The notes: generated by a model not told the origin, from the sequence alone. DNA of 64,000 nucleotides from Amycolatopsis sp. FDAARGOS 1241 (GCF_016889705.1 NZ_CP069526.1:186001-250000), one strand, 5' to 3'. Numbered from the stretch's first letter, positions 8,131 to 16,740 are shown. Numbers and translations are program-made.

Positions 8131-8660
8131 GGGCCGGGCCGGAGTTGGGGTTGGTGGCGGTGGTGGGTCGGGGTGGGAGTCGATGCGGTGTCGGCGCGGC
8201 AGCCGGTCAGGAGCTGGGTGGGTCCTGGCGGCTGCGAGATGCGCGGGTCGGGCTCGGATTGGTTGCCGATTTGCGGCGGGTTGCGAACAGAGTGAGCTGG
8301 GACTGCGGGCTGCGGCGTACCGGAGGCAGGCGGGGTCGGGCTTGTGGGTGGGCCGGGCCGGAGTCGGGTTGGGGTCTGCCGGTCGCGGCGGGTGCTGGCC
8401 GAGATGGGTTGGTGTCGGTGGCGGTGGTGGGTCGGCGTGGGAGTCGATGCGGTGTCGCCGCGGCGGGCGATCAGGAGCTCGGTGGGTCCTGGTGGCTGCG
8501 GGATGCGCCGGTCGGACGCGGATCGGTCTGCCGGTTTTGCCGCGAGTCCCAAACGGAGTGAGCTGGGACTGACGGCTGCGGGGTACCGGAAACCAAGACG
8601 GGCCGGGCTTGCCGGCGTGGTGGGCCGGGCCGGGTGGGTTGACGTTGCCGGTCGCTGGTG
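8128..8660. repeat. two-copy direct repeat, ~265-bp unit
   Basis: Two diverged copies begin at about 8128 and 8345-8392. Matching landmarks are GGGAGTCGATGCGGTGTCG at 8175 and 8439 (264 apart) and AGTGAGCTGGGACTG at 8291 and 8557 (266 apart), each followed by related GGCTGCGG-GTACCGGA and a GGCCGGGCTT end. The flank is full of short G-rich motifs (GTGGGTGAGCGGG, GGGCCGGGCC). The repeat abuts the truncated lactate permease and presumably replaced its 5' part. From 8660 to 9028 I see only GC-rich low-complexity sequence with fragments of the same motifs and no supportable gene. Confidence 0.75.
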
Positions 8661-9028
8661 GGTGAGCGGGGCGGATCTGGTTTGGTCGGTGGTGTGAAAG
8701 GGGACGGGTCAGGTGCGGTCGGTGGTGGGTGAGCGGGCGATCGGGTGGTCGATGGGCGCCGCCACAGCGGTGCGCGCCTGTGGTAAAGGGCTGCCAGTCC
8801 CGGAGCGCGAGCCGAGCCGGCTGTCGGTGGGGGTAGGGCTGTGGCGGGCCGGGCTGTCTGCCGCGGAAGAGCCGGGGCGAGCCGCCGGCCGTGGGGTGCT
8901 GGGCCGGAGGAGTGCCGTTGCCGGTCGCGGGATGGCTTGGCCGGCCGCGGGGTCGCCGGGCCGGGCAGGCAAAAGCCAATAGCCAAAAGGCAAAAGCAAC
9001 CAGGCAAGCAGCCAACCAGGTACGCGGG

Positions 9029-9802
9029 CTAGCGGCTGCGGACGTACCCGAGCCGCAGCGACAGGGCAGCTGCCGCGCCCGCGACCGTGGCGCCGAGTTC
9101 TTCGACGCGGCGCAGGACGCGCGGCGCGGGGCCGGCGACGCTGATGGCGGCGATCGGGCGCCCGGAGTGGTCGCGGACGGCCGCGGCGACGCAGCCGACG
9201 TCGGGTTCGTTTTCGACGTCGTCGACGGCCCAGCCGCGGCGGTGGGTGCGGGCGAGTTCGTCGAGCAGGCGGCTGGGGTCGTTGATGGTCTTGAGGGTGA
9301 GGCTGTCGAGCTTCATGCGGCGGACGCGCTCGACCCGGTCGTGCTCGGGCAGCGCCGCCAGCCAGGCCTTGCCGAGCGACGTGGCGTGCTGGGGGCGGCG
9401 CGTGCCGAGCCGGCAGGCCAGGGTCACGGCGCTGGCGCTGCGCTCGGTCGCGACGTAGACCATCGTGTCGTTGTCCGGCACGGCGAGGTACGTCGTCTCG
9501 CCCGAGCGCTCGGCGAGCGACGCGAGGTAGCGCGGCGCGCACCGGTGCAGGTCGGTGGCGGCCATCGCGCGCGCCCCGAGCTCGACGAGCCGGGTGCCGA
9601 GCCGCACGCGACCCGTGACGCTGTCGGCCTCCAGGTACTCCAGCCGTTTCAGCGTGCCGACGATCCGGTACGCCGCGCTGCGCGAAAGACCCAGTTGCCT
9701 CGCGATCGCATTGGTGGAAATCTCCTGGTGCTGCCCGACGTGTTCGAGCACCGCGAGCCCGCGCTCGAGGGTGCCGCTCTGGTCCAGTGTCCGTTCCGCC
9801 AC
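9029..9802 (-). CDS. IclR-family transcriptional regulator
   Basis: A 257-residue IclR-type regulator with an N-terminal winged helix-turn-helix (STNAIARQLGLSRSAAYRIVGTLKRLEYLEAD, about residues 29-61) and a C-terminal effector domain (TYLAVPDNDTMVYVATERSASAVTL... ATSLGKAWLAALPE... GWAVDDVENEPDVGCVAAAVRDHSGRPIAAISVAGP). GTG at 9802 has GAAGGGG eight bases upstream. The target is unknown. The nearest downstream gene is the lactate permease remnant, so it may once have controlled an organic-acid uptake locus; this is inference. The upstream region is relatively AT-rich and carries a small inverted repeat. Confidence 0.92.
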   Translation of the reverse strand: MAERTLDQSGTLERGLAVLEHVGQHQEISTNAIARQLGLSRSAAYRIVGTLKRLEYLEADSVTGRVRLGTRLVELGARAMAATDLHRCAPRYLASLAERSGETTYLAVPDNDTMVYVATERSASAVTLACRLGTRRPQHATSLGKAWLAALPEHDRVERVRRMKLDSLTLKTINDPSRLLDELARTHRRGWAVDDVENEPDVGCVAAAVRDHSGRPIAAISVAGPAPRVLRRVEELGATVAGAAAALSLRLGYVRSR

Positions 9803-9886
9803 GTCGTCCGCCCCTTCACCCGGTTCCCGCTCATCGGCACGTGTTTCCGGTAAGCGGGGTTGGACGCTAACAGCTCCGATCTAAGT

Positions 9887-9910
9887 GCGAAAGATCTTCA
9901 CCTACTTTCG
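9887..9910. promoter_or_regulatory. small inverted repeat upstream of the IclR gene
   Basis: CGAAAG and CTTTCG form an inverted repeat (9888-9893 and 9905-9910), 85-110 bases upstream of the iclR-type gene start. It lies in an AT-richer 270-bp intergenic stretch (9803-10072) that otherwise shows no gene. It is a possible autoregulatory operator; the arms are short, so chance occurrence is possible. Confidence 0.3.
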
Positions 9911-10111
9911 TATTGCTCCTGGTCAAGGACTCCCCGAATGGTTCAACCTCCGATCGATAGGACAGCTAACAAACTATTTTCGCGACGCCGACCATGCTCT
10001 CAGGGAAATCACAGCGCCACCCGGGCACGGTTTCGCCGATGGTCCCACTGAACCGAAACCGGCAGCCGCTCGGTGACAGTGGATTCACATCGAGCTCGTT
10101 ACGTTGCGTAC

Positions 10112-11494
10112 GTGAAACTGCTCGCTGTGACCGGCGTCCGGATGCGGACCACGGCCGTCGCGGTGCTGGCGCTCGCGCTGGCCATCGCCGCGGCCTGCGT
10201 GGTCGTGGTCCTGCTGCTCGACGAGTCGCTCGACCGCGGCGTGACGGAGAGTGCACGCAGCACCGCCCGCCAGGTCGCCATCCAGCTCGTGCGCGAGGGT
10301 TCGAAAGACCTCTCCTCCAGCGACGTCGCCAGCACCGGCGACACCGAGGCCGTCACGCAGGTGCTCGACCGGCGCGGCACGCCCATCGCCGGCGATCCCG
10401 CCATCGTCGGGCACCCGCCGCTCACCGGAGCGCACCCGGCGCCCGGCCGCGAAAGCGTGCAAACCCTCCCGCTCGGGCTCAACGGCGACGGCGACGACTA
10501 CCGCGTCGTCTCCCAAGGCGTGAGCGGTCCCGGTGGTCCCTACACCGTCATCTCGGCCCGCTCGCTCGAACCCGTCACCGAAGCGTCCACCCGCCTCACG
10601 CTCCTGCTCGGCCTGATTTCCCTGCCGTTGCTGGCCATCGCGGGCTTCGCCGTCTACCGCTCGGTCGGCGCCGCGCTGCGGCCGGTCGAACGGATGCGCC
10701 GCACCGTCGCCGAAATCTCGACTCGCGACCTCGCTGCGCGCGTGCCGCTGCCGCCCGGCCGGGACGAGGTGCACCGCCTCGCCGTCACCCTCAACGAAAT
10801 GCTCGCCCGGCTCGCCTCCACCCAAGCCGCGCAACGGAGGTTCGTCGCCGACGCCAGCCACGAGCTGCGCTCCCCGCTCTCGACCATCAGCACCGCGCTC
10901 GACGTCTCCGGCCGTCATCCCGAGACGACCGGTGAGCTCGTCCCCGTGATCACCCGCGAAACCGCGCGGCTGCGCGAACTCGTCGACGACCTCCTGATGC
11001 TCGCCCGCACCGACGACACCACCGACCGCCCCGCGAGCACCGAAGTGGACCTCGACGACATCGTCCGCGCGGAGGCCGAACGCGTGCGCGCCGAAGGCCC
11101 CGTCGAGATCGAAGTCCGCGCCGGCCCCGCGAAAGTCCGGGGCAGCGAAGCGCAACTGCGCCGGGCCGTGCGCAACCTCGTCGACAACGCGCGCGGCCAC
11201 GCCCGCGAGCGCGTCCGCATCGCCAGCTGGGTCCACCACGGAGCCGCGGTCGTCGAGGTCAGCGACGACGGCCCCGGCGTGCCCGCGCAAGATCGGGAAC
11301 GGGTCTTCGAACGGTTCGTCCGCCTCGACTCGTCGCGCCAGCGCGACCACGGCGGCACTGGGCTCGGCCTGCCCATCGTCGCGGGGATCGCCGCGCGGCA
11401 CGGCGGACGCGCCCACTACGCGGACGTGACCGACCCCAGCTACCCCGGCGCGCACTTCCGCATCGAGCTCCCGCGAATCGAGGAGGACCGCTGA
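10112..11494 (+). CDS. two-component sensor histidine kinase
   Basis: Membrane sensor kinase of the OmpR-partner type. A transmembrane segment near the start (TTAVAVLALALAIAAACVVVVLLL) is followed by an extracytoplasmic sensor of about 100 residues, a second membrane segment (TRLTLLLGLISLPLLAIAGFAVY) and a HAMP linker (ALRPVERMRRTVAEISTRDLAARVPLP). Next are HisKA with the phospho-acceptor in FVADASHELRSPLSTI, and HATPase_c with N (LRRAVRNLVDNARGHA), G1 (EVSDDGPGVP) and G2 (GTGLGLPIV) boxes. The start is uncertain: GTG at 10112 is chosen; GTG at 10073 and 10130 and ATG at 10142 are in frame and none has a good ribosome site. The stop is one base before the response-regulator ATG, so the pair is co-translated. 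The signal is unknown. Confidence 0.9.
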   Translation: MKLLAVTGVRMRTTAVAVLALALAIAAACVVVVLLLDESLDRGVTESARSTARQVAIQLVREGSKDLSSSDVASTGDTEAVTQVLDRRGTPIAGDPAIVGHPPLTGAHPAPGRESVQTLPLGLNGDGDDYRVVSQGVSGPGGPYTVISARSLEPVTEASTRLTLLLGLISLPLLAIAGFAVYRSVGAALRPVERMRRTVAEISTRDLAARVPLPPGRDEVHRLAVTLNEMLARLASTQAAQRRFVADASHELRSPLSTISTALDVSGRHPETTGELVPVITRETARLRELVDDLLMLARTDDTTDRPASTEVDLDDIVRAEAERVRAEGPVEIEVRAGPAKVRGSEAQLRRAVRNLVDNARGHARERVRIASWVHHGAAVVEVSDDGPGVPAQDRERVFERFVRLDSSRQRDHGGTGLGLPIVAGIAARHGGRAHYADVTDPSYPGAHFRIELPRIEEDR

Positions 11495-11495
11495 C

Positions 11496-12179
11496 ATGCG
11501 CCTGCTGATCGTCGAAGACGAACGCGAGCTCGCCGAAACCGTCCGGCGTGGACTCGTCGCCGAGGGTTTCACCGTCGACGTCGTCCACACCGGACGCGAC
11601 GGCCTGTGGTCGGCGACCGAGCACGACTACGACGCCGTCGTGCTCGACATCATGCTGCCCGAACTGTCGGGCTACGAAGTCCTCAAACAGCTGCGCGCGG
11701 CCGAGAACTGGACGCCGGTCCTCATGCTCACCGCCAAGGACGGCGAATACGACGAAGCCGATGCCTTCGACCTCGGCGCCGACGACTACCTGTCCAAGCC
11801 GTTCTCCTTCGTCGTCCTCGTCGCGCGCCTGCGCGCCCTGCTTCGCCGCGGCGCGCCCGCGCGCCCGGCCGTGCTCTCCGCCGGCGACCTGCGGCTCGAC
11901 CCGGCCGCGCGGACCGTCCACAGGGGAGAGACGCGCATCGGACTGACGGCCCGTGAGTTCGGCCTGCTCGAGTTCCTGCTGCGCCGCCAGGGCGATGCGC
12001 TCTCCAAGAACGAGATCCTCGGCCACGTCTGGGACGCCCACTACGAGGGTGACGAGAACGTCGTCGAGGTCTACGTGGGATACCTGCGGCGCAAGATCGA
12101 CGCTCCGTTCGGCACGCACACGATCGAAACCGTGCGGGGGGTCGGCTACCGGCTCGTCACCTGGAAGAACTCTCCCTGA
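11496..12179 (+). CDS. OmpR/PhoB-family response regulator
   Basis: A 227-residue regulator. The receiver domain has the acidic pocket EDE near residue 7, the phospho-acceptor D in AVVLDIMLPELSGYEVL (about residue 51), T in MLTAKDG and K in DYLSKPFSF. The C-terminal winged helix binds DNA (LTAREFGLLEFLLRRQGDALSKNEILGHVWDAHYEGDENVVEVYVGYLRRKIDAP...IETVRGVGYRL). It is the cognate partner of the kinase immediately upstream. The downstream NHL-repeat gene begins only about 14 bases later and may be in the same transcript. Confidence 0.95.
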   Translation: MRLLIVEDERELAETVRRGLVAEGFTVDVVHTGRDGLWSATEHDYDAVVLDIMLPELSGYEVLKQLRAAENWTPVLMLTAKDGEYDEADAFDLGADDYLSKPFSFVVLVARLRALLRRGAPARPAVLSAGDLRLDPAARTVHRGETRIGLTAREFGLLEFLLRRQGDALSKNEILGHVWDAHYEGDENVVEVYVGYLRRKIDAPFGTHTIETVRGVGYRLVTWKNSP

Positions 12180-12192
12180 ACACCCGTTCCCC

Positions 12193-13374
12193 GTGCTTCC
12201 TGCTACACCCGTGCCAGTGGATGCTGGGCCCGTGGCAACGGGCACCTTGGTCGGCAGCGCAGCCTCCGTGGAACAGGGCGAGCCGATCACCTTCACCTAC
12301 ACGACCCCGCAGTTCTCGGTGGCCCCGGAGAACTGGGTCGGTCTCTTCCCCGACCCCGTTAACGGTCCCGGCGCCCAGACCTACGCCGGCCCGCCGACGC
12401 TGCGGGAGTACACCCCGCTCGCGAGCGGTGCGGTCTCGTTCGCCACCGGCTCGCTGCCGCCCGGGAACTACCTCGCGTTCTCCCTCGCGAACGACGGGTA
12501 CACCTGGCTCGCCGAGCCCGTGCGGTTCACCGTCCGGGCCGTCCCGCGGATCCCGCCGCCTCCCTACCAGGGTGCGTTCGGGCGCAGTGGCCGTGGCCCC
12601 GCGCAGTTCAGCAGTCCGGCGGGCCTCACGGTCGACGAGCGCGGCCAGATCTGGGTCGCCGACACCGGTAACGACCGCGTGCAGGCGTTCACCCGCGACG
12701 GCCGGCTCGTGCGCGTGCTCGCCGGCCGGTTCAAGTAGCCGCAGGCGGTGGCCGTGGACCACGCGGGCAACGTCTATGTCGCCGACACCGGCAACAACCG
12801 CGTCGTCCGGTACTCGTGGTGGGGCGGGTTCTCGCGCGAGTACGGCGCGGACGAGCTGGAAAACCCGCGTGGCGTCGCCATCGACACCGCGGGCCGGCTG
12901 CTGGTCTCCGACACCGGGCACCGGCGCGTCGCGCGCTTCGACACGTTCACCGGCAAGGCGCTCACCGACATCACGGAGAAGGTCAGCTCGCCACAGGCCA
13001 TCGTGAGCGACGGCAGCGGTGGCGTGTGGATCGTCCACAACGGACGCGCTGCGAGCGGGCACGTCGCCGTGGTGCACTACGACGCCGACGGCAAGGCACT
13101 CGGCTCGATCGGCGACGGCCGCAACAGCGAACTCGGCGGGCCGGCCAACCCGGCCGGAGTCGCGCTGAACGCCGGCGGCGACGCGTTCGTCACCCTCCCC
13201 GGCCACGGCTGGGTGGCGCAGTTCCGCACCACCGGCCCCTACCGCACGGAATTCGGTACCGACGGTCCGGGTGCGCTGAGCTTGCCGCTCGGCGTGGCCG
13301 TCGACGCGCAGGGCCGCATCTTCGTCGCGGACACAGGAAACGACCGCGTGGTCCACTTTGGAGTAGGAGTGTGA
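12193..13374 (+). pseudogene. NHL-repeat beta-propeller protein interrupted by an in-frame TAG
   Basis: One frame runs from a GTG cluster (12193, 12211 or 12217) through a beta-sandwich-like N-terminal domain (VEQGEPITFTYTTPQFSVAPENWVGLFPD... PPGNYLAFSLANDGYTWLAEPVRFTV) into NHL repeats. The repeat signature LTVDERGQIWVADTGNDRVQAF is followed by RLVRVLAGRFK, the TAG at 12736-12738, then PQAVAVDHAGNVYVADTGNNRVVRYS and three to four more repeats ending FVADTGNDRVVHFGVGV. The stop falls where NHL proteins read xPQGVAVD, so a CAG-to-TAG change is the simplest explanation. Without it the protein would be about 393 aa. The downstream half has no good start codon with a ribosome site. It follows the response regulator closely. 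Confidence 0.85.
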
Positions 13375-13590
13375 GCGAGCAGACCCGGCGTCAGGTTCTG
13401 CGGGCCGCCGGATCGCCCGTGCCGCGATCCTCCTGCACACGACGTGGGACACGCTCTGGATCGAGCCCAAGACCACGGGCGCCGTGACGTCGGCCCGCCG
13501 CTTCGACCGCCGGCCCACGCACTACCCGAGTGGCGACGAGGCCGTGCGCGGCGACGGCGACGGCGCCGGCAGCCGAAGGCCACGCGGGCG
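13371..13590 (+). pseudogene. remnant of a gene with a twin-arginine start
   Basis: GTG at 13371 overlaps the NHL stop (GTGA) and opens VSEQTRRQVLRAAG, which looks like a Tat signal peptide n-region (RRQVLRAAG). It breaks off after about 14 residues and ends by residue 38. A different frame immediately downstream reads IARAAILLHTTWDTLWIEPKTTGAVTSARRFDRRPTHYPS, suggesting that the remaining part of the gene was joined after a deletion. I do not recognise the original protein. Coupling with the NHL gene suggests they were an operon. Confidence 0.5.
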
Positions 13591-13616
13591 GCGTAAGCCG
13601 TCAAGCGCCGCCGGGA

Positions 13617-14018
13617 TCAGTTCTTGCTGATCGCGGCGACGGCGCGGACGACGGCGGTGCAACGGTCCTCGACGTACTCCAGCCCGCCGTCTTCGGCGAT
13701 GCGGCGGGCTTCGGCCGAGACGATGCCCTGCTGCAGCCACAGCGCCTTGGCGCCGATCGCCACGGCGTCGGCCGCGATGGCCGGGGCCTCGGCGGCCGGG
13801 CGGAAGACGTCGACGAGGTCCACCGGCTCCGGGATGTCCTTGAGGGAGCGGTAGACCTTCTCGCCGAGCAGCTCGGTCGCCGACGGGTGCACGGGGATGA
13901 TGCGGAAGCCGTGCGCCTGCAGCGCGGCGGGCACCCCGTGCGCAGCCTTCGCCGGATCGCGGCTCAGGCCGACCACCGCGATCGTCGTGGCGTTCGCGAG
14001 GATGTCTTCAGCTTGCAT
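13617..14018 (-). CDS. CoA-binding domain protein (YccU-like)
   Basis: A 133-residue stand-alone CoA-binding (Rossmann) protein. It shows the start strand ATTIAVVGLSRDPAKAAHGVPAALQAHGFRIIPVHP, then LLGEKVYRSLKDIPEPVDLVDVFRPAAEAPAIAADAVAIGAKALWLQQGIVSAEA and the C-terminal D/C motif YVEDRCTAVV. Length equals that of the YccU family. ATG at 14018. The function is not defined beyond ligand binding. It is 38 bases downstream of the VOC gene on the same strand and may share its promoter. Confidence 0.92.
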   Translation of the reverse strand: MQAEDILANATTIAVVGLSRDPAKAAHGVPAALQAHGFRIIPVHPSATELLGEKVYRSLKDIPEPVDLVDVFRPAAEAPAIAADAVAIGAKALWLQQGIVSAEARRIAEDGGLEYVEDRCTAVVRAVAAISKN

Positions 14019-14056
14019 ACGTGCGACAACGTCCGCGGCGAAGAGAGGATTCCTCC

Positions 14057-14560
14057 TCAGCCGATCTTCGAGCCGTACATCTCACCGAGGTCGTCGGCGA
14101 TGAGCTCGATGCGGGCGCCGTCCGGGTCGGCCAGGTAGATCGACGTGCCGCTCTCCTCCTGGTACTTCACGCCCGCCGCGTCCAGGCGCGAGCGCGCGGC
14201 CGCCCAGTTCTCCGGGGTGAGCGACAGCGCCAGGTGGTGCAAGCCACCGAGCACCTCCGCGTACTGGCCCAGGTCGAGGCCGGGCAGGTCGAAGAACGCG
14301 ACAGCGTTGCCGTTGCCGACGTCGAAGAAGAAGTGGCTGGAGCCCGGGTAGTCGCGGTTCTCGATGAGCTCCGTGAGCGGAAAACCGAGCACGTCCTGGT
14401 AGAAGGTGATCGTGCGCTCGACGTCGCTGGAGATCAGCGCAGTGTGGTGGATGCCGCGGCCGGCGGTCGTGGCCCGGTCGGCGGCGGGGTGCAGGTGCTT
14501 CGTCCGCAGCTCATCACGTGCTTCGGCGAGCTTCGCGACTTCGGTCTCGGTGGGAGCCAT
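14057..14560 (-). CDS. VOC-family (glyoxalase/extradiol dioxygenase fold) protein under an MhqR-like operator
   Basis: A 167-residue VOC metalloprotein. The paired beta-alpha-beta modules start GIHHTALISSDVERTITFYQDVLGFPLTELIEN and GLHHLALSLTPENWAAARSRLDAAGVKYQ. Likely metal ligands are H in GIHH, H in GLHH and E in GARIELIADD. A short N-terminal helix (MAPTETEVAKLAEARDELRTK) precedes the domain. ATG at 14560 has AGAAAGGACG upstream; longer in-frame extension would run through the promoter. The 18-base operator sequence found in front of the MarR/ring-cleavage dioxygenase pair near 26.4 kb also occurs about 60 bases upstream here, pointing to joint control. The substrate is unknown; a ring-cleavage or detoxification role is inferred from that link. 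Confidence 0.85.
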   Translation of the reverse strand: MAPTETEVAKLAEARDELRTKHLHPAADRATTAGRGIHHTALISSDVERTITFYQDVLGFPLTELIENRDYPGSSHFFFDVGNGNAVAFFDLPGLDLGQYAEVLGGLHHLALSLTPENWAAARSRLDAAGVKYQEESGTSIYLADPDGARIELIADDLGEMYGSKIG

Positions 14561-14612
14561 CGGGATCACGTCCTTTCTGGGGCTGATGTCGTAGAACGCT
14601 ACTCCCCACATC

Positions 14613-14643
14613 TCTCGCGCGCAAGATATTTCTTCGCGAGATA
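14613..14643 (-). promoter_or_regulatory. tandem MarR (MhqR-like) operators upstream of the VOC gene
   Basis: On this strand ATATCTTGCGCGCGAGAG (18 bases within 14612-14630) is identical to the sequence at 26423-26440. Its core TCTTGCGCGCGAGA is a near-palindrome. Immediately adjacent is a second related element, TATCTCGCGAAGA (about 14631-14643). The pattern resembles the ATCTTGAATTCAAGAT-type MhqR box of Bacillus with a GC-shifted centre. Position 53-85 bases before the ATG suits promoter occlusion. Confidence 0.7.
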
Positions 14644-14719
14644 ACTTTGCGTGCCGTTCAGTGGAACGGGCTGATTGCTGAAAGCCCAGCCGACCAGGCA
14701 ATGTGCTCCGTCGTGGACG

Positions 14720-15115
14720 CTACTGAACTGCAGAGCCTGGCGACCGTCGCGACGACCGGGTTGCCCGGGATCACCGGGACGCGCGGGTCATCGAGCCAGG
14801 CAGCACGACGTGGCCCGGCTCCAGCGTCACGCCCAACGGCCCGACCGTGTTGGCCCGCCAGACGAGCGCGGTGAGCGGTGAGCCGAGCGCCGCGCCGCCG
14901 GCGCCGGTCGCGGCCGTTCATGCCGGAACAGCCCGACGGGGATCGGGTGGTGTTTGAGGTGGAACATCGACATGGTGAGGTGCCCGTAGCCCGGTTGGCC
15001 GAAGCCCATCCGGCGCTGCATCGCCGCCGAGGCGGGCTCGACCTCGTGCCCGCGCACGGCGCCGCCGGCGGCGACCAGAGGCGCGAGGAGCTCCGGCTGG
15101 ATCCGGTACGCGTGC
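14720..15115 (-). pseudogene. 2-oxopent-4-enoate hydratase (MhpD family) remnant with internal deletion
   Basis: The N-terminal part reads QQHAYRIQPELLAPLVAAGGAVRGHEVEPASAAMQRRMGFGQPGYGHLTMSMFHL, matching the MhpD-family start (DAYxIQ... GxKIGLTSxAMQxxxGVxQPDFGHL). The chain then jumps to the C-terminal strands GAGGAALGSPLTALVWRANTVGPLGVTLEPGHVVLPGSMTRA, and after a one-base shift PVIPGNPVVATVARL. The middle, which carries the metal-binding acidic residues, is missing. An intact enzyme is about 260 aa. This family hydrates 2-oxopent-4-enoate in meta-cleavage pathways. It is adjacent and divergent to an equally decayed SDR gene. Confidence 0.75.
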
Positions 15116-15866
15116 TGCTGGAAGCCGACGGCCAGATCGTCGACACCGCGACCGGCGCCGCGCTGGGGCAGCCGGCCCACGCGCTGGCGAACACCGGCGG
15201 AGCGGGCCGGGTGTTCGCGGCGGACGGGTTGACGCCACGCGTCGTGCGCCGAGACGGCCGAGCTGGTCGTGGCTCAGAGGCGTCGCTGAGGCGGTGAAGG
15301 CGGATCTGTCCCTTGAGGATGATGCGCGCTCGATGGTCGACGCCGCCGTCGCGGCGTACGGCCGGCTCGGCGGCGCGTTCACCAACGCCGGCATCGACGG
15401 TGCGTTCGAGTCCGTCGCCGATTCGACGCGCGAGAACTGGAACCGCGTGATGGCGGTGAACCTGGACGGCGTGTGGCTGTGCCTGCGGTCCGAGATCCGC
15501 GCGATGCTCGCGACCGGCGGCGGGGCCGTGGTGAACACCTCGTCGATCGGCGGCCTGGTCGGGATGGGCCTCGGCCTGTCGGCCTACGCCGCGGCCAAGC
15601 ACGGCGTCGTCGGGCTCACCCGCGCCGCGGCGCTCGAATACGCGACACAGGAGATCCGGGTGTCCGGCACCGCCCGGACCGGGAGGTACGGACAGGTCGG
15701 GGCGACCGGGGTCGTCACCGAGCAGGAGATCGCGGCCGTGCAGCCGATCAACCGGTCGGCCTGGCCCGAGGAGATCGCCGAATCGGTGGCGTGGCTGCTG
15801 TCGGACCGCGCGTCGTTCGTGACCGGGCAGGCGCCGGCCGTGGACGGGGGCCCGGTGGTGCAGTGA
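15116..15866 (+). pseudogene. short-chain dehydrogenase/reductase with degraded N-terminus
   Basis: From 15294 the frame is intact: VKADLSLEDDARSMVDAAVAAYGRLGGAFTNAGIDGAFESVADSTRENWNRVMAVNLDGVWLC... GGGAVVNTSSIGGLVGMGLGLSAYAAAKHGVVGLTRAAALEYA... and the C-terminal AEEIAESVAWLLSDRASFVTGQAPAVDGGPVVQ-like end. It includes the NAG motif, catalytic Ser and YxxxK (YAAAK). Upstream, the Rossmann part is still traceable but degraded. DGQIVDTATGAALGQPAHALANTGGAGRVFAAD lies where GKVALVTGAASGLG... is expected, and ETAELVVAQ is followed after a frame change by GVAEAVKADLS. About 50 N-terminal residues are therefore broken by at least two frameshifts. It is probably not functional. Confidence 0.75.
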
Positions 15867-15867
15867 G

Positions 15868-16731
15868 CTAAGGCCGGCGGCCGGCCACGCGCTCGATGCC
15901 GGCGAGCACGCGCGGCCAGACGTCCTCCGGCAGGTCGTGGCCCATGCCGGGCACGACGTCGAGGTCGGCCCTCAGCGCACGGGCCGTGGCCCGGCCACCC
16001 GAGACGTGGACGAGCGGGTCACGCGCGCCGTGGACCACGAGCGAGGGCACGTTGAGCCGGCGCAGCGCGGCTGTGCGGTCGCGCGTCGAGAGGATGGCGG
16101 CGAGCTGGCGCGCCGCGCCGGCCGGGTTGACACCGCGGTCGAAGGTGCGTTCGGCGCGTTCCCGCATGCGCTTCTCGTCGAACGGGTAGCCGGGCGAGCC
16201 GATGAGGCGGAACGTTTTGACCAGCAGCTCCACGTACTCGGCGCGGCTGCGCGGCTGGGGCGCGAGCATCGACGCGGCCGCGCGCGGGCTCGGGTGGCCG
16301 AGCAGGCGGCTGCCGGTGGTGGACATGATCGACGTCAGCGACCGGACCCGCGCGGGGTGCCGGATCGCGAGCGCCTGCGCGATCATGCCGCCCATCGACG
16401 CGCCGACGACGTGGGCGCGTTCGACGTCGAGCGCGCCGAGCAGCCCCGCCGCGTCGTCGGCCATGTCGGCGATCGAGTACGGCGCGCTCCGCAGCAGGTA
16501 GGCGCGGGCGAGGTCGGTGCGCCCGGACATGCGCTGCGACCGGCCGACGTCGCGGTTGTCGAACCGGATCACGCGGAACCCGCGACCGGCGAGCTGCTCG
16601 CAGAAGTCGTCGTCCCACCACGTCATGGGCGCGGCCAGCCCCATGACCAGCAGCAGTGGCGGGTCCGCCGGGTCGCCGAACTCCTCGTGGCACAGGGTGA
16701 TGCCGTTGGCCTCGATCGTCGACTCGGTCAT
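15868..16731 (-). CDS. alpha/beta hydrolase
   Basis: A 287-residue cytoplasmic alpha/beta hydrolase. The oxyanion strand is LLLVMGLAAPMTWWDDDF, the nucleophile elbow GASMGGMIAQ (Ser about residue 111), the acid in VVHGARDPLVHVSGG and the catalytic His in VPGMGHDLPEDVWP. It is similar in layout to esterases with the VMGLAAPMTWW start. ATG at 16731 has GAAAGGGGCC before it. It lies 9 bases downstream of the DUF1579 gene, so the two form an operon that is probably under the divergent MarR regulator. The substrate is not predictable. Confidence 0.92.
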   Translation of the reverse strand: MTESTIEANGITLCHEEFGDPADPPLLLVMGLAAPMTWWDDDFCEQLAGRGFRVIRFDNRDVGRSQRMSGRTDLARAYLLRSAPYSIADMADDAAGLLGALDVERAHVVGASMGGMIAQALAIRHPARVRSLTSIMSTTGSRLLGHPSPRAAASMLAPQPRSRAEYVELLVKTFRLIGSPGYPFDEKRMRERAERTFDRGVNPAGAARQLAAILSTRDRTAALRRLNVPSLVVHGARDPLVHVSGGRATARALRADLDVVPGMGHDLPEDVWPRVLAGIERVAGRRP

Positions 16732-16740
16732 GGCCCCTTT

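Noticed and set aside
7891..9015. A 374-codon minus-strand frame rich in Pro/Ser/Thr joined to a permease-like end
   Set aside because: The Pro-rich part is translated from the 265-bp direct repeats; only the last ~80 codons are permease-derived. It is better explained as a pseudogene with repeat DNA at its 5' end.
14878..15297. Plus-strand peptide segment EADGQIVDTATGAALGQPA, first read as a second hydratase on the opposite strand
   Set aside because: It aligns better as the degraded TGxxxGxG nucleotide-binding start of the SDR that continues downstream in the same direction.
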